The notes: generated by a model not told the origin, from the sequence alone. DNA of 64,000 nt from a bacterium (GCA_030429345.1 JAUIFJ010000021.1:21616-85615), one strand, 5' to 3'. Positions 27,549-39,891 are shown, counted from the first letter of the stretch. A program made the numbers and translations.

Positions 27549-27797
27549 CTAGCCCTTTCGGGATTCGACGAAGGCAACGATCCGGTCAATGGTGTCCAGG
27601 TGCTCGGCGCCGACCTCGTGGGCGGCGAACTCGACTCCGTAGCTGTCCTCCAGGAAGGTGACCAGCTTCAGGGTCGCCAGCGAATCGAGGATCCGGCTGC
27701 TGACCAGCTCGACATCATCGGTCAGCGATTCGGCGGGCTCTCCGGGCAGGAATTCCTTGAGGATGAATTCGCGGATCTCTTCACGCATCTCGGCCAT
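27549..27797 (-). CDS. Stand-alone carrier protein (PCP/DltC-like)
   Basis: 82 residues from the ATG at 27797, chosen because it overlaps the upstream stop as TGATG and has GGAGAG just before it; a start four codons earlier (27809) is possible. The phosphopantetheine attachment Ser is S39 in ILDSLATLKL, within the four-helix carrier pattern (LTDDVEL, FLEDSYGVEF, TIDRIVAFVE). It resembles the small carriers paired with DltA or PltF and is distinct from the fatty-acid AcpP at 49010. It is proposed to hold the amino acid for oxidation and for transfer by the MBOAT protein. No phosphopantetheinyl transferase is seen in the window. Confidence 0.85.
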   Translation of the reverse strand: MAEMREEIREFILKEFLPGEPAESLTDDVELVSSRILDSLATLKLVTFLEDSYGVEFAAHEVGAEHLDTIDRIVAFVESRKG

Positions 27798-30307
27798 CAG
27801 TCTCTCCATATCTTGTTTGCATCACGTCTGAATTCGTCGTACAGGCGCTCGGCGACCATGCGGTGGCCTACCGCCGAGGGATGGTCGTCCCAGGGCTTGA
27901 CCCACAGCTCTTCCGGCTCCGGTCCGGCGTATACGCCGGCCAGGTCGATCACCGGGCGACCCGTGGCGCGGGCCGTGGCGACGACCTCTTCCCAGCTCAT
28001 CTGCAGCTTGTGCTCCAGCAGCAGGGGCACGAAGAGGAAGACCAGCTTCTGCTCCCTTTCGGCGCAGAGCTCGCTCATGCGGCCGAAGATCCAGCCAAGC
28101 AGTTCCTGCTCGAAGGGCCGCAGGTGGCGGATCGCGGCGCTCTCCTCCATGCCTGGCCGGGCTCCGGCCCGTTCGACCAGTTCGTCCAGCCAGGGGTGGG
28201 GCAGCGGGACTTCGCGCTCGAGCAGCCAGGCCAGGCGATCGACGCCGTGCTTGCCGTCGATGATGTGTCCCACGTAGACCACGTTGTCGGCGTGGAAGCG
28301 GGGCACCTGGTCCTCGAGCACGGCCAGGATGTCGAGGGGCGTATAGCCCTCGACGCCGAAATTGAGGATCTCGAAGGGGGTACCGCTCTCGTTGACCTTC
28401 TTCTCCAGCAGGGACTCGAAGTCGTCTTCCTGTGCCACACCGCTGCCGTAGAGGTGGGAGGCGCCGATCCAGGCCGAGCGCCGGGTTCCCTCCGCCGGTC
28501 GCGCGGCATAGTCCAGGTCCCGCAGTCCCTCGCTGTTGACGCGCACCTGGACGCCCTTGTGGCGCTGTTCCGTGTTCGGCACCAGCTTGAGGAAGGGCAG
28601 GCCGTCGACCGGCTCGGACAGAATGCTCTTCTTCAGCGAGACCCAGTCGGCGGGCTTCTGCTGGAAGACCTCGTTCAGCTGGGGATTGTCCCAGCCCACA
28701 TCGTTCAGCTTCTCGTAGTAGTCCCTCTGGCGGCGCATCTTGTCGCGGTCGTTGAGCACCGGGCTCTTCACCTGGTGGACCAGGTCGCGCGCCTCCTGGG
28801 GAAAGCGGTTGTATACGGCCGGGTAGCCGATGGCGAAGAGCAGCGCCAGCATGCCGCCCGTGCGCAGCGCTTCCTGCCAGAAGGGGCGATGGGGCGGCTT
28901 GTTGTAGAGGAAGTAGAGGCCGGCCAGGAAATGGATCACGATGCCCGCGGCGACCAGGGCGACGATGCCTCCCCCGCCGGGCTCGATCCGTCCGGCCATG
29001 CTGAAGAGGCTGGCCCACTCGCGCACCGAATCCGTGATCCACATGGACCACAGCACGCAGATCGTCAGGAAGACGCCCGTGGTCTTCACCGCGATGCGCG
29101 CCTTGACCTTCAGGCCGCCGCGGCTTTCCTGCAGCCGCTGCAGCGGGGTCTTCTTCTCCTCGAGCACCACGTTGACCGCGACCAGGGCGCAGAGCACGAC
29201 CCAGAAAAGGATGTCGTGCGTCGCCAGCAGGAATTCGCCGCGGATCCAGAACCAGAGCCAGGCGTGGAAGAACCAGGTGGCGAAGAAGACCCAGACCGTT
29301 CCCAGGACCAGCGCCTGGGTATTGCCGTACTTGCGCAGGCGGAAAAAGGCCGGATAATAGAAGACCTTCAGCATGAAGTCCTTCCAGTAGATGTTGATCC
29401 GGCGCCAGAAATCGGTGAAGCTGCTGGCCAGGTAGAAGAGATGATGCGTTTCCGGCAGGTTGTAGCCGAAGATGCGCACAAGGCCGATCACCAGGTGGAA
29501 CTGCCCGCTGACATTCAGGTAGAGCAGGAAGGGCCAGCTCAGGTAGCGCAGCAGGCTGCCCAGGCCGATCACGTCCGTGGTGTCGATGGGCGCGTGCTGA
29601 TAGATCAATCGATACAGAATGAGCTGCAAGACGCCGCGGGCGATCCAGGACATGCCTTCCTGGACGTCGCGGGCCTTCTTCTCCGGCTTGCCCTGGCTGC
29701 GGACGAAGGTCTGGTAGTCCACGGAGGGAAAGAGCGGGAAGACCACATTGGGCACCATGAAGAAGTAGGCCAGTCGGTTGGGCCAGGTCACCGGCGCCGT
29801 CTTGTGGGATTGATCATAGAGGAAAATGATCATCCGGATCGAGAAGAGGGAGCCCAGGATCGGCCAGATCGCCCCCGACCAGGGGTGCTCGATGGCTCCG
29901 CCGCGCATGAAGGCCAGCAGCGTGATCGCCGCGCCGAGAATGCCCCAGCGCAGCAGGGCCGGGCCGGGGATGGCTGTCAAGGCGATCAGCCCGACTCCCA
30001 GTCCGAGCAGCCAGCCGCCGTGCAGCCAGCCGAAGACCAGCGGAAAACTGCCCATGGACAGCAGCACGAAGAGCCAGTGCTTGTAGCGTGGCGGGGTGAA
30101 ATAATGCAGGGCGAAACCGCCGAGCAGGTAGAAACTGAAGTGGTGGAAGATCTGCCCCTGCAGCTGGAAACTCCAGCCGGTCAGGTAGAGGGCAAGCGCC
30201 AGCTGGAACCAGAGAGCGCCGAATTTCAGCAGCTCCCCGATGCCGGGAAAGGCGTAAGAAGGGCGGTCGCCGCTTGCGGGCGGCGCCTGAGTGGGATTCG
30301 TGCTCAT
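27797..30307 (-). CDS. MBOAT acyltransferase fused to an SGNH-hydrolase-like domain (DltB-DltD-like fusion)
   Basis: 836 residues. About ten membrane segments in residues 28-500 include the MBOAT core: SSFTDFWRRINIYWKDFML at 295-313 and the putative catalytic H348 in FATWFFHAWLWF, as in DltB and alginate acyltransferases. A soluble part from about 505 to the end holds an SGNH/GDSL-type domain: IGASHLYGSG (614-623, nucleophile S617), ILNFGVEGY (647-655) and WDDHPSAVGH (806-815, catalytic H809). In the Dlt pathway these two activities are separate proteins (DltB and DltD). It is the first gene of the unit and would move the acyl group from the carrier across the membrane to an exported acceptor. 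The acceptor is unknown. Confidence 0.85.
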   Translation of the reverse strand: MSTNPTQAPPASGDRPSYAFPGIGELLKFGALWFQLALALYLTGWSFQLQGQIFHHFSFYLLGGFALHYFTPPRYKHWLFVLLSMGSFPLVFGWLHGGWLLGLGVGLIALTAIPGPALLRWGILGAAITLLAFMRGGAIEHPWSGAIWPILGSLFSIRMIIFLYDQSHKTAPVTWPNRLAYFFMVPNVVFPLFPSVDYQTFVRSQGKPEKKARDVQEGMSWIARGVLQLILYRLIYQHAPIDTTDVIGLGSLLRYLSWPFLLYLNVSGQFHLVIGLVRIFGYNLPETHHLFYLASSFTDFWRRINIYWKDFMLKVFYYPAFFRLRKYGNTQALVLGTVWVFFATWFFHAWLWFWIRGEFLLATHDILFWVVLCALVAVNVVLEEKKTPLQRLQESRGGLKVKARIAVKTTGVFLTICVLWSMWITDSVREWASLFSMAGRIEPGGGGIVALVAAGIVIHFLAGLYFLYNKPPHRPFWQEALRTGGMLALLFAIGYPAVYNRFPQEARDLVHQVKSPVLNDRDKMRRQRDYYEKLNDVGWDNPQLNEVFQQKPADWVSLKKSILSEPVDGLPFLKLVPNTEQRHKGVQVRVNSEGLRDLDYAARPAEGTRRSAWIGASHLYGSGVAQEDDFESLLEKKVNESGTPFEILNFGVEGYTPLDILAVLEDQVPRFHADNVVYVGHIIDGKHGVDRLAWLLEREVPLPHPWLDELVERAGARPGMEESAAIRHLRPFEQELLGWIFGRMSELCAEREQKLVFLFVPLLLEHKLQMSWEEVVATARATGRPVIDLAGVYAGPEPEELWVKPWDDHPSAVGHRMVAERLYDEFRRDANKIWRD

Positions 30308-30736
30308 GGGTCCAGGAACTGTGAGTTGCCGAAACTCTGAATAAAGCAGGTTGCTCGGAGTTGTGCAATTCCAGCGAGGTTAGAAATACGCACCCTCTTC
30401 TGATTCTTCTGCCAGCGTGAACCATTCAGGCCCGATCAGGCCTCGTCCTCCGATTTCCGCGTCCTCCAGTGTGCGGCAGATCTCTTGCTCCCGCCCTTGC
30501 AATGCCGCAGCCTGCCGCTGGATGCCCTTGGATGCCGTTGCCAGCAATGAAGGCTGCCGGTGTGCACAGGGTCTGCACTCCGATCCGCAGGCCGATCCCG
30601 ATGCCGGGAACCAGCAGCAGGTTGAATCGGTGCATTGTCGCGCTCCGTTCATGGAGAGACGGCGCTCCGACACCCTTCCCGCGATTGCGCGCCGCGAATG
30701 CCTCCGGCAGTTGTATACGACCCATGGCAGGCCTGT
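30308..30736. other. Interval upstream of the MBOAT operon; one doubtful small gene
   Basis: About 430 bases without a secure gene. A minus-strand frame at 30426-30635 could encode 69 residues starting with a hydrophobic stretch (MHRFNLLLVPGIGIGLRIGV) with GGAG nine bases upstream. Its second half is Arg/Gly-rich and looks like chance coding, so I do not list it as a gene. The putative MBOAT promoter lies at 30340-30368. Confidence 0.4.
30340..30368 (-). promoter_or_regulatory. Possible promoter of the MBOAT operon
   Basis: On the minus strand TTGCAC (30363-30368) is followed after 17 bases by TTTATT (30340-30345), four of six matches at each element. It would give a leader of about 26 nt before the ATG at 30307. 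Moderate evidence only. Confidence 0.4.
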
Positions 30737-31414
30737 TCAGGCGCCCTGCGCAAGGACCCCGCTGCCGTGTCCGCTGCTCCAGGCCTGGATGCGCTCCCAG
30801 TCGCGGTAGTCTCCTTCCGCCACGCCCATCAGGTTCATGATCCCCCGGATCAGCAGCCGGGTCGGGAGTCCCATGCGGGAGGTATCCAGCACGCCGGCAA
30901 AGGCCCCCACCTCTTCGGCCTTCACCCCGGGCAGTTGGTCGGCAATGTGGCCGGCGTAGCTCTCCGCTTTCCTCTGCGCGGCCGGTCCCTTGTGCGACAA
31001 GGTCAGGCAACTGAAGAATCCGGCCACATGACGCTCCTGCAAGGCCTCCCGGTGCCTGTGGGCAAAGACGCGCGCCTCTTTCATCCAGCGGTCGTATTGA
31101 ATCGGAGCCCCCAGCACGACGCAGGAGTAGGCATCGATGCTGTCGATTTCGGTCATGGGCGCCGTATGAACGATTCGCCCGGCATTGCGCAGGGTCAGCG
31201 CGATTCTCAAGGCGATTTCTTCGGTCGATCCGAAGGCGCTGGCCCAGGTCACCAGCCAGGAGTTTTCGGCAACCGCCTGGCGATCGACGGGGCCGGTCTC
31301 CAGGACTTCGGCGATTCCAGGCGCAAGCCCGGGAAAGGACAAGCCGGCCAGCCAGGCCGCCGCAGAGACCTGGAGGCTTCGGCCGATGAACTGGCGGCGG
31401 GAGAGACGTTGCAT
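30737..31414 (-). CDS. Tat-exported flavodoxin-domain protein (HemG-like)
   Basis: 225 residues. The N-terminus has a twin-arginine signal (LSRRQFIGRSLQVSAAAWLAG). The body is a flavodoxin-like domain: WASAFGSTEEIALRIA (the FMN phosphate loop, about 57-72), DAYSCVVLGAPIQYDRWMKE and VAGFFSCLTLS. Spacing of GAPIxYxxW resembles the HemG-type flavodoxin family. A Tat signal on such a domain is uncommon, since HemG proteins are cytoplasmic, so a redox role in the periplasm is possible. It is divergent from a TetR gene with two operators between them, so it is likely repressed by that regulator. Confidence 0.78.
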   Translation of the reverse strand: MQRLSRRQFIGRSLQVSAAAWLAGLSFPGLAPGIAEVLETGPVDRQAVAENSWLVTWASAFGSTEEIALRIALTLRNAGRIVHTAPMTEIDSIDAYSCVVLGAPIQYDRWMKEARVFAHRHREALQERHVAGFFSCLTLSHKGPAAQRKAESYAGHIADQLPGVKAEEVGAFAGVLDTSRMGLPTRLLIRGIMNLMGVAEGDYRDWERIQAWSSGHGSGVLAQGA

Positions 31415-31442
31415 GGCCGGGGACCCTTTCAGCGATAAGAAC

Positions 31443-31457
31443 TTGACACAGTGTCAA
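31443..31457. promoter_or_regulatory. TetR operator 1
   Basis: A perfect 6-3-6 palindrome, TTGACA-cag-TGTCAA, centred at 31450 in the divergent gap, 29 bases from the flavodoxin-like gene start. Its arms are identical to those of operator 2, and TetR-family dimers bind sites of this size. The TTGACA half could also serve as a -35 box. Confidence 0.72.
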
Positions 31458-31484
31458 TTGAACGGGCGCAAACATGGCGCTATC

Positions 31485-31499
31485 TTGACACCATGTCAA
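31485..31499. promoter_or_regulatory. TetR operator 2, overlapping the regulator start codon
   Basis: TTGACA-cca-TGTCAA centred at 31492, flanked by C and G that extend the palindrome by one base each side. It covers the ATG at 31493. The centre-to-centre distance to operator 1 is 42 bases, about four helical turns, placing both sites on the same DNA face and fitting cooperative binding and autoregulation. Confidence 0.72.
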
Positions 31500-32089
31500 G
31501 TCGAAATATTTCCACACGCGAAACAATCCTGCGGGCCGCCTGGCAGCTGCTGGAAGCCAACAGTGGCCAGGCGGTCCAGATGAAGGATATCGCCAGGCAG
31601 GCGGGTATCTCCCGTCAAGCCATGTACCTGCACTTCGCCTCAAGGCTGGAGCTGCTGAAGGCCACCCTGGCCTATATCGATCAGGAAAAGGGCCTGGAGC
31701 AAAGGCTGCGCCCCTTCGAGCAAGCCGGCAGCGGACGGGATCGGCTGCGCCTGGCGGTGGAGGTCTGGGGCAACTACATTCCCGAGATCCATGGAGTCGC
31801 CCGCGCCCTGGTCGACAGGCAGCCGGAGGACCAGGCGGCCCGCGCCGCCTTCGACGACTGCATGGCCTGCCTGCGGGAGGCCTGCATCACGACGATCGGC
31901 GACCTGCAGAACGAGCAGGCACTGCTTCCCGAATGGAACACGAGGCAGGCGGTAGATATCATGTATACACTGTTGTCCATCCGCAACTGGGAAATGCTGC
32001 GTCTGGAGTGCGGCTGGTCGCAGGAGCGCTATGTGCGGGGGCTTCTGCACACGCTGCAGCGAAGCCTACTGGTGGATCCCGCATCGTAG
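31493..32089 (+). CDS. TetR-family transcriptional regulator
   Basis: 198 residues from the ATG at 31493. The N-terminal HTH is clear: STRETILRAAWQLLEANSGQ, MKDIARQAGISRQAMYLHFASRLELLKATL. The C-terminal ligand domain is alpha-helical and of unknown specificity. No ribosome site precedes the ATG, which lies inside operator 2, so translation may be leaderless; an alternative GTG at 31451 lies inside operator 1. It probably represses itself and the flavodoxin-like gene. Confidence 0.85.
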   Translation: MSSRNISTRETILRAAWQLLEANSGQAVQMKDIARQAGISRQAMYLHFASRLELLKATLAYIDQEKGLEQRLRPFEQAGSGRDRLRLAVEVWGNYIPEIHGVARALVDRQPEDQAARAAFDDCMACLREACITTIGDLQNEQALLPEWNTRQAVDIMYTLLSIRNWEMLRLECGWSQERYVRGLLHTLQRSLLVDPAS

Positions 32090-32162
32090 ACCGGTTCCCA
32101 TGTCCATGCGCCTGTCGGACCGCTGACCGCTCCAGGCGCGCAGAGCTGCTGGAGGTGTCACC

Positions 32163-32756
32163 ATGTTCGAACAGCCGCGGGAAGTCCGGTTCACCCTGCC
32201 CGGGTGGCTGCTGTCCTACGCCGGTACCCACGAAACGACGACCGATCGGAAGCAGCGCATGCGCTTCGTCATCGAGGCCGCGCGACAGAATGTGCTCCGC
32301 GACGGAGGCGCCCCCTTCGCCGCCGCGGTCTACGAAATGGAAAGCGGCCGCCTGGTCTCCCTGGGCGTCAATCGGGTCACTGCGCAGGACTGCTCCCTTC
32401 TCCACGCGGAGATGGTCGCCATCGCCCTGGCCCAGCGCCAGCGGGAGACCTTCGACCTGGCAGCCCCCGGGCAGCCACCTTTCGAATTGTATACCAGCAC
32501 CGAACCCTGCGCCATGTGCTACGGCGCCATTCCCTGGTCCGGCCTGCGCCGCATCGTCTGCGCCGCCCGCGAGGAGGACGCCCGCGAAATCGGCTTCGAC
32601 GAGGGGCCGAAACCGGAGGACTGGATCGGGGGACTTCAGAAGCGGGGCATCGAGGTCGTTACCGGCGTGGAACGCGAGGCGGCGCGGAAGGTGCTTCAGC
32701 TCTACGTGGAGTCGGGGGGCGTGGTCTACAACGGAGGGAGAAAGCAATCACCGTGA
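32163..32756 (+). CDS. Cytidine/deoxycytidylate-deaminase-family nucleoside deaminase
   Basis: 197 residues with both zinc motifs: HAE at 81-83 (LLHAEMVAIALAQ) and PCAMC at 115-119 (TSTEPCAMCYGAIPWSGLRRIV). The zinc ligands are H81, C116 and C119, and the proton shuttle is E83. The wide spacing between the motifs and the C-terminal extension point to guanine-deaminase-like or other nucleobase deaminases more than to tRNA-specific TadA. It is preceded by GGAGGTGTCACC, a good ribosome site. The substrate is not determined. Confidence 0.82.
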   Translation: MFEQPREVRFTLPGWLLSYAGTHETTTDRKQRMRFVIEAARQNVLRDGGAPFAAAVYEMESGRLVSLGVNRVTAQDCSLLHAEMVAIALAQRQRETFDLAAPGQPPFELYTSTEPCAMCYGAIPWSGLRRIVCAAREEDAREIGFDEGPKPEDWIGGLQKRGIEVVTGVEREAARKVLQLYVESGGVVYNGGRKQSP

Positions 32757-32896
32757 ATGCACAATTCTCAATTGGAGCGCTGAGGATGCCAAAGGGCTCC
32801 GCGCCAGCGAGGCACCCGTTGGCTCAGCAACTAAGGAACCAGTCCCGGATCAGGAGTTTGCAAATACCTCAATCCGGCGAAACCGGCATCCCAGGA

Positions 32897-34330
32897 ATGC
32901 TCATGCTGGTCCTTCTGCTTCCCTTTGCCGCCCAGGCACAGCACCTGACCTTCAGCGATCCCGTTCTACTAGTTGCACCTGCAGAGTATTTCTTCGACGG
33001 CCTTCTCGTTGCGGACCTGAATCAGGATGGCCTGCAGGATATCCTGTACAAAATTGGAAGCCTTGAAGCGATCTGGCATGCGCAACAGGATTCCATGCAA
33101 TTCTCGGCAGCGCTTTCGATCCCAGGCACGGCGGAATTTTCAGCAACCATCGATGCCGAGAGTGCAGATGTGGATCTGGATGGGGTTCCGGACCTGATCA
33201 TGGCCAGATCGCCCCTTGATTCCTTGTCGTACAGCGTACTCAAGTATTCGGAGCAAGCAGGAACCCTTGGGATCACGGATTCCCTGGGGCCACAGGGAGG
33301 GCCCGCATCACGCTTTTCCATGGTGGACCTGGATGGAGATCTCGATCCTGATCTGTTGAAATGGAGCACATTGCCTTCCCGCCCACTCGGCTGGTATGAA
33401 AATACAGGACCTGCAGGTTTGTCGGCGTATCATCTGATCGATTCTCTTGAGGTGTTCACTGTGCTCTCAGGTGACGTGGACAACGATGGCGACCTGGACA
33501 TTTGCCTGGACGTGGGGAACGCAGGATTGTACTGGCTGGAGAACATGGATGGATCGGCAAGCCAGTTTACGCTTCATGCCATTACGGAGAGCGGAAGACT
33601 GCAGGGCATTGCGGATGTGGATTCCGATGGCGATCCGGACCTTCTGGCCTGGGACTACTGGAACAATTTTCCATTCCCCGATTCTCTCGCCCTGCACCTG
33701 TACAGGAATACTGCTGGCACTGGAGTATTCACTGAAGCACAGACCCTCTATGCCGGCATAGCCAGATCGGATATCTATCGTTCACAATTCGTCGACCTGG
33801 ATGAAGACGGTGATGTAGACATTCTCGTGGCTGCCACAGCAGTGTACTGGTACGAGAACCTGGATGGCCAAGGAAACTACTCTGAGCTGCAAACACTGAA
33901 AGAGCCCTTCTGGCCTGACTATGCATCCATCCTGTACAATGTCGTGGACCTGGACACGGATGGGTTGCCCGACCTGGTTGTCCATGACTGGCGCTTCGGC
34001 GTGGCCTGGATGCGGAACATGGGGATGACCGGTATCGCCGGGAATCCCTTGCCGGCGACACCGGAACTTCACCCCCGGATCCAGCTTGTTTCTCCCAACC
34101 CATTCAATGCCCAGCTGCGCATCGACCTTCAGGTGCCCCACGCGCAGAGCATCCAGCTGGCCCTCTACAACGTGGCGGGGCAAAGGGTATTATCATGGCC
34201 TTTACACTACTATCCCCCCGGAGCGCACACGGTGAGAATCGACGAATTCCAGGGAAGCAGCGGCAAGTACTTCCTGCACTTGCAGGCAGAATCCAGTTTC
34301 GACACACGCGGTATCACCTTGATCAAGTAG
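32897..34330 (+). CDS. Secreted FG-GAP/VCBS-repeat protein with sorting tail
   Basis: About 477 residues from the ATG at 32897; the second ATG at 32903 has better ribosome-site spacing. Either opens a signal peptide (MLMLVLLLPFAAQAQ). Seven Asp-rich calcium-binding-type repeats follow (DLNQDGLQDI, DVDLDGVPDL, DLDGDLDPDL, DVDNDGDLDI, DVDSDGDPDL, DLDEDGDVDI, DLDTDGLPDL), as in VCBS/FG-GAP propellers. The last 80 residues form a FlgD-like tail from SPNPFNAQLRI to RGITLIK. The protein should be surface-exposed. Base composition is lower in GC than in the flanking genes. Confidence 0.82.
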   Translation: MLMLVLLLPFAAQAQHLTFSDPVLLVAPAEYFFDGLLVADLNQDGLQDILYKIGSLEAIWHAQQDSMQFSAALSIPGTAEFSATIDAESADVDLDGVPDLIMARSPLDSLSYSVLKYSEQAGTLGITDSLGPQGGPASRFSMVDLDGDLDPDLLKWSTLPSRPLGWYENTGPAGLSAYHLIDSLEVFTVLSGDVDNDGDLDICLDVGNAGLYWLENMDGSASQFTLHAITESGRLQGIADVDSDGDPDLLAWDYWNNFPFPDSLALHLYRNTAGTGVFTEAQTLYAGIARSDIYRSQFVDLDEDGDVDILVAATAVYWYENLDGQGNYSELQTLKEPFWPDYASILYNVVDLDTDGLPDLVVHDWRFGVAWMRNMGMTGIAGNPLPATPELHPRIQLVSPNPFNAQLRIDLQVPHAQSIQLALYNVAGQRVLSWPLHYYPPGAHTVRIDEFQGSSGKYFLHLQAESSFDTRGITLIK

Positions 34331-34410
34331 CTCTACGGGGAGAGTTTCTATGGCACACGATTCCGCACTGTCCTACTCAGCCAATTTTTCCCTTGTATTC
34401 CGCCCGGACG

Positions 34411-34452
34411 CAAAAAGAATACCCAGCCTGCCATAGCACGCGGGGTTTCGTG
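34411..34452 (-). terminator. Degenerate terminator copy after the BrnA-like gene
   Basis: This stretch is a diverged copy (36 of 42 bases) of the terminator at 34849-34890. Its stem has mismatches, so it is probably weak. It lies 32 bases past the BrnA-like stop codon, in the right place to end that minus-strand gene. Confidence 0.5.
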
Positions 34453-34483
34453 TTCATTCTCACAACCGTCGATCCTGATCCGT

Positions 34484-34702
34484 CTACGAGGCCCAGTTCA
34501 GATTCAGCTTCCGCTTGTGTTCCACACAATCGCGCAGATAGAGATTGATCAGGGTCTGGTATGGAATGCCGCTCTCCTCGGCCAGCTCGCGGAAGTAGTC
34601 GATGATGTCCGTACCCATGCGAATCGTCACCTGCTTCTTCAGCTTGGCGGCGTAAGGATTGCGCCGGCTCTTCATGGTTGCCAGGTCATATTCCTTTTTC
34701 AT
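34484..34702 (-). CDS. BrnA/CopG-type ribbon-helix-helix antitoxin, no toxin beside it
   Basis: 72 residues. The ribbon-helix-helix pattern is KKQVTIRMGTDIIDYFRELAEESG followed by IPYQTLINLYLRDCVEHK, as in BrnA antitoxins and CopG-like regulators. In BrnTA systems the toxin gene brnT lies just upstream and overlaps; the 260 bases between this start and atpC contain no such frame. It therefore appears to be an orphan. It may act as a DNA-binding regulator or be the remnant of a toxin-antitoxin pair. Confidence 0.78.
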   Translation of the reverse strand: MKKEYDLATMKSRRNPYAAKLKKQVTIRMGTDIIDYFRELAEESGIPYQTLINLYLRDCVEHKRKLNLNWAS

Positions 34703-34856
34703 GGATTTCCCCAGGGATAAAGTTTATGCTCCTTGGCTGTCGCCTTTCGCGCTGACTGGCTCTACCCCATTCAAAGTGCTGCTCGTTCATACATGCACTA
34801 TACATACACTGTAGGTTGCGTGCAATCAGGGTCTACCGCAAGTCTATACAAAAGAA

Positions 34857-34886
34857 AAACCCCGCCTGCCGTAGCAAGCGGGGTTT
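34857..34886 (-). terminator. Terminator of the ATP synthase operon
   Basis: On the minus strand, AAACCCCGC pairs with GCGGGGTTT around a 12-base loop, and a T-rich run (GTTTTTCTTT) follows. It lies 77 bases beyond the atpC stop codon, after a second hairpin at 34904-34944. Confidence 0.8.
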
Positions 34887-34903
34887 CGTGATTGTTCGTG
34901 TAG

Positions 34904-34944
34904 GGGTCGATCGCGCAGCCTTGGCTGCGCGCTGCGATCGACCC
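34904..34944. repeat. Bulged long palindrome after atpC
   Basis: GGGTCGATCGC-GCAGCC pairs with GGCTGC and GCGATCGACCC, interrupted only by a five-base bulge and a two-base loop. It could be an mRNA-stabilising hairpin or a dispersed palindromic element. Confidence 0.55.
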
Positions 34945-34962
34945 TTACACTCCCGTGTACAC

Positions 34963-37758
<2,796 letters not shown>

Positions 37759-37761
37759 CGA

Positions 37762-39303
<1,542 letters not shown>

Positions 39304-39345
39304 TGTTCTCCCTAAGGGTTCAGGCCGTTGTTCGCGGCCGGGCCG

Positions 39346-39891
39346 CTAGCTCTGTGTGACAGCGGCCGCCTTCATGTGCTTGCGCAGGGCTTCGAGTCGG
39401 GTCCGCAGGCTGGCGTCCAGCAGGCGACCGGCGGCACGCACCCGGAAGCCGCCGAGCAGCTCCGGACGGGTCCGCGTCTCCAGCTGGACCGTCTTGCCGA
39501 AGGTCTTCGAAATGCTGTCCGCCAGCTCCCCGCGCAGGTCCTCGTCTACATCGACGGCGCTTTCCAGCAGGCCGTGGATGCGGCCCTGGCTGGCTTCCAC
39601 CCGCAGGCGGAAGTCCTCGGCCATTTCCGCCAGCAGTCCGGCGCGGCCCTTGCGGACCACCAGCTGCAGGAAGGCGAGAAAACGCGGATGCGCCTGCGCG
39701 AAGAGCTCGTCCAGCACCGCCTGGCGCCTGGCCAGGGGGACCTTGGGGCTCAGCAGGAAGCTTTCCAGTTCCCCGGGCAGCGCCTGTGAAAGCGCCTCCA
39801 GGTCCTTGAGCAGCGCTTCGACGATTCCCTCTTCCGCAGCCAGCTCGTAGAGAGCTCCGGCGTAGGTCCGGCTGATCGGCGAGACGCTCAT
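39346..39891 (-). CDS. atpH: ATP synthase F1 subunit delta
   Basis: 181 residues from the ATG at 39891 (MSVSPISRTYAGALYELA). The frame is open much further upstream, but only as a shadow of atpF. The N-terminal domain links to alpha, and the C-terminal FGKTVQLETRTRPELLGGFRVRAAGRLLDASLRTRLEAL stretch is typical. It forms the peripheral stalk cap. The start overlaps the atpF stop as ATGA. Confidence 0.93.
   Translation of the reverse strand: MSVSPISRTYAGALYELAAEEGIVEALLKDLEALSQALPGELESFLLSPKVPLARRQAVLDELFAQAHPRFLAFLQLVVRKGRAGLLAEMAEDFRLRVEASQGRIHGLLESAVDVDEDLRGELADSISKTFGKTVQLETRTRPELLGGFRVRAAGRLLDASLRTRLEALRKHMKAAAVTQS

Noticed and set aside
27863-30340. Long plus-strand open frame opposite the MBOAT gene
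   Set aside because: The minus strand shows clear MBOAT and SGNH-like motifs. The plus frame is rich in Gln, Glu and His without a recognisable domain.
30426-30635. Small gene of 69 residues with a hydrophobic start
   Set aside because: It has a possible ribosome site, but the second half looks like chance coding and I recognise no family. Kept only as a note in the intergenic entry.
34703-34962. Partner brnT toxin gene upstream of the BrnA-like antitoxin
   Set aside because: No open frame with BrnT features is present; the interval contains only the atp terminator and a palindrome.
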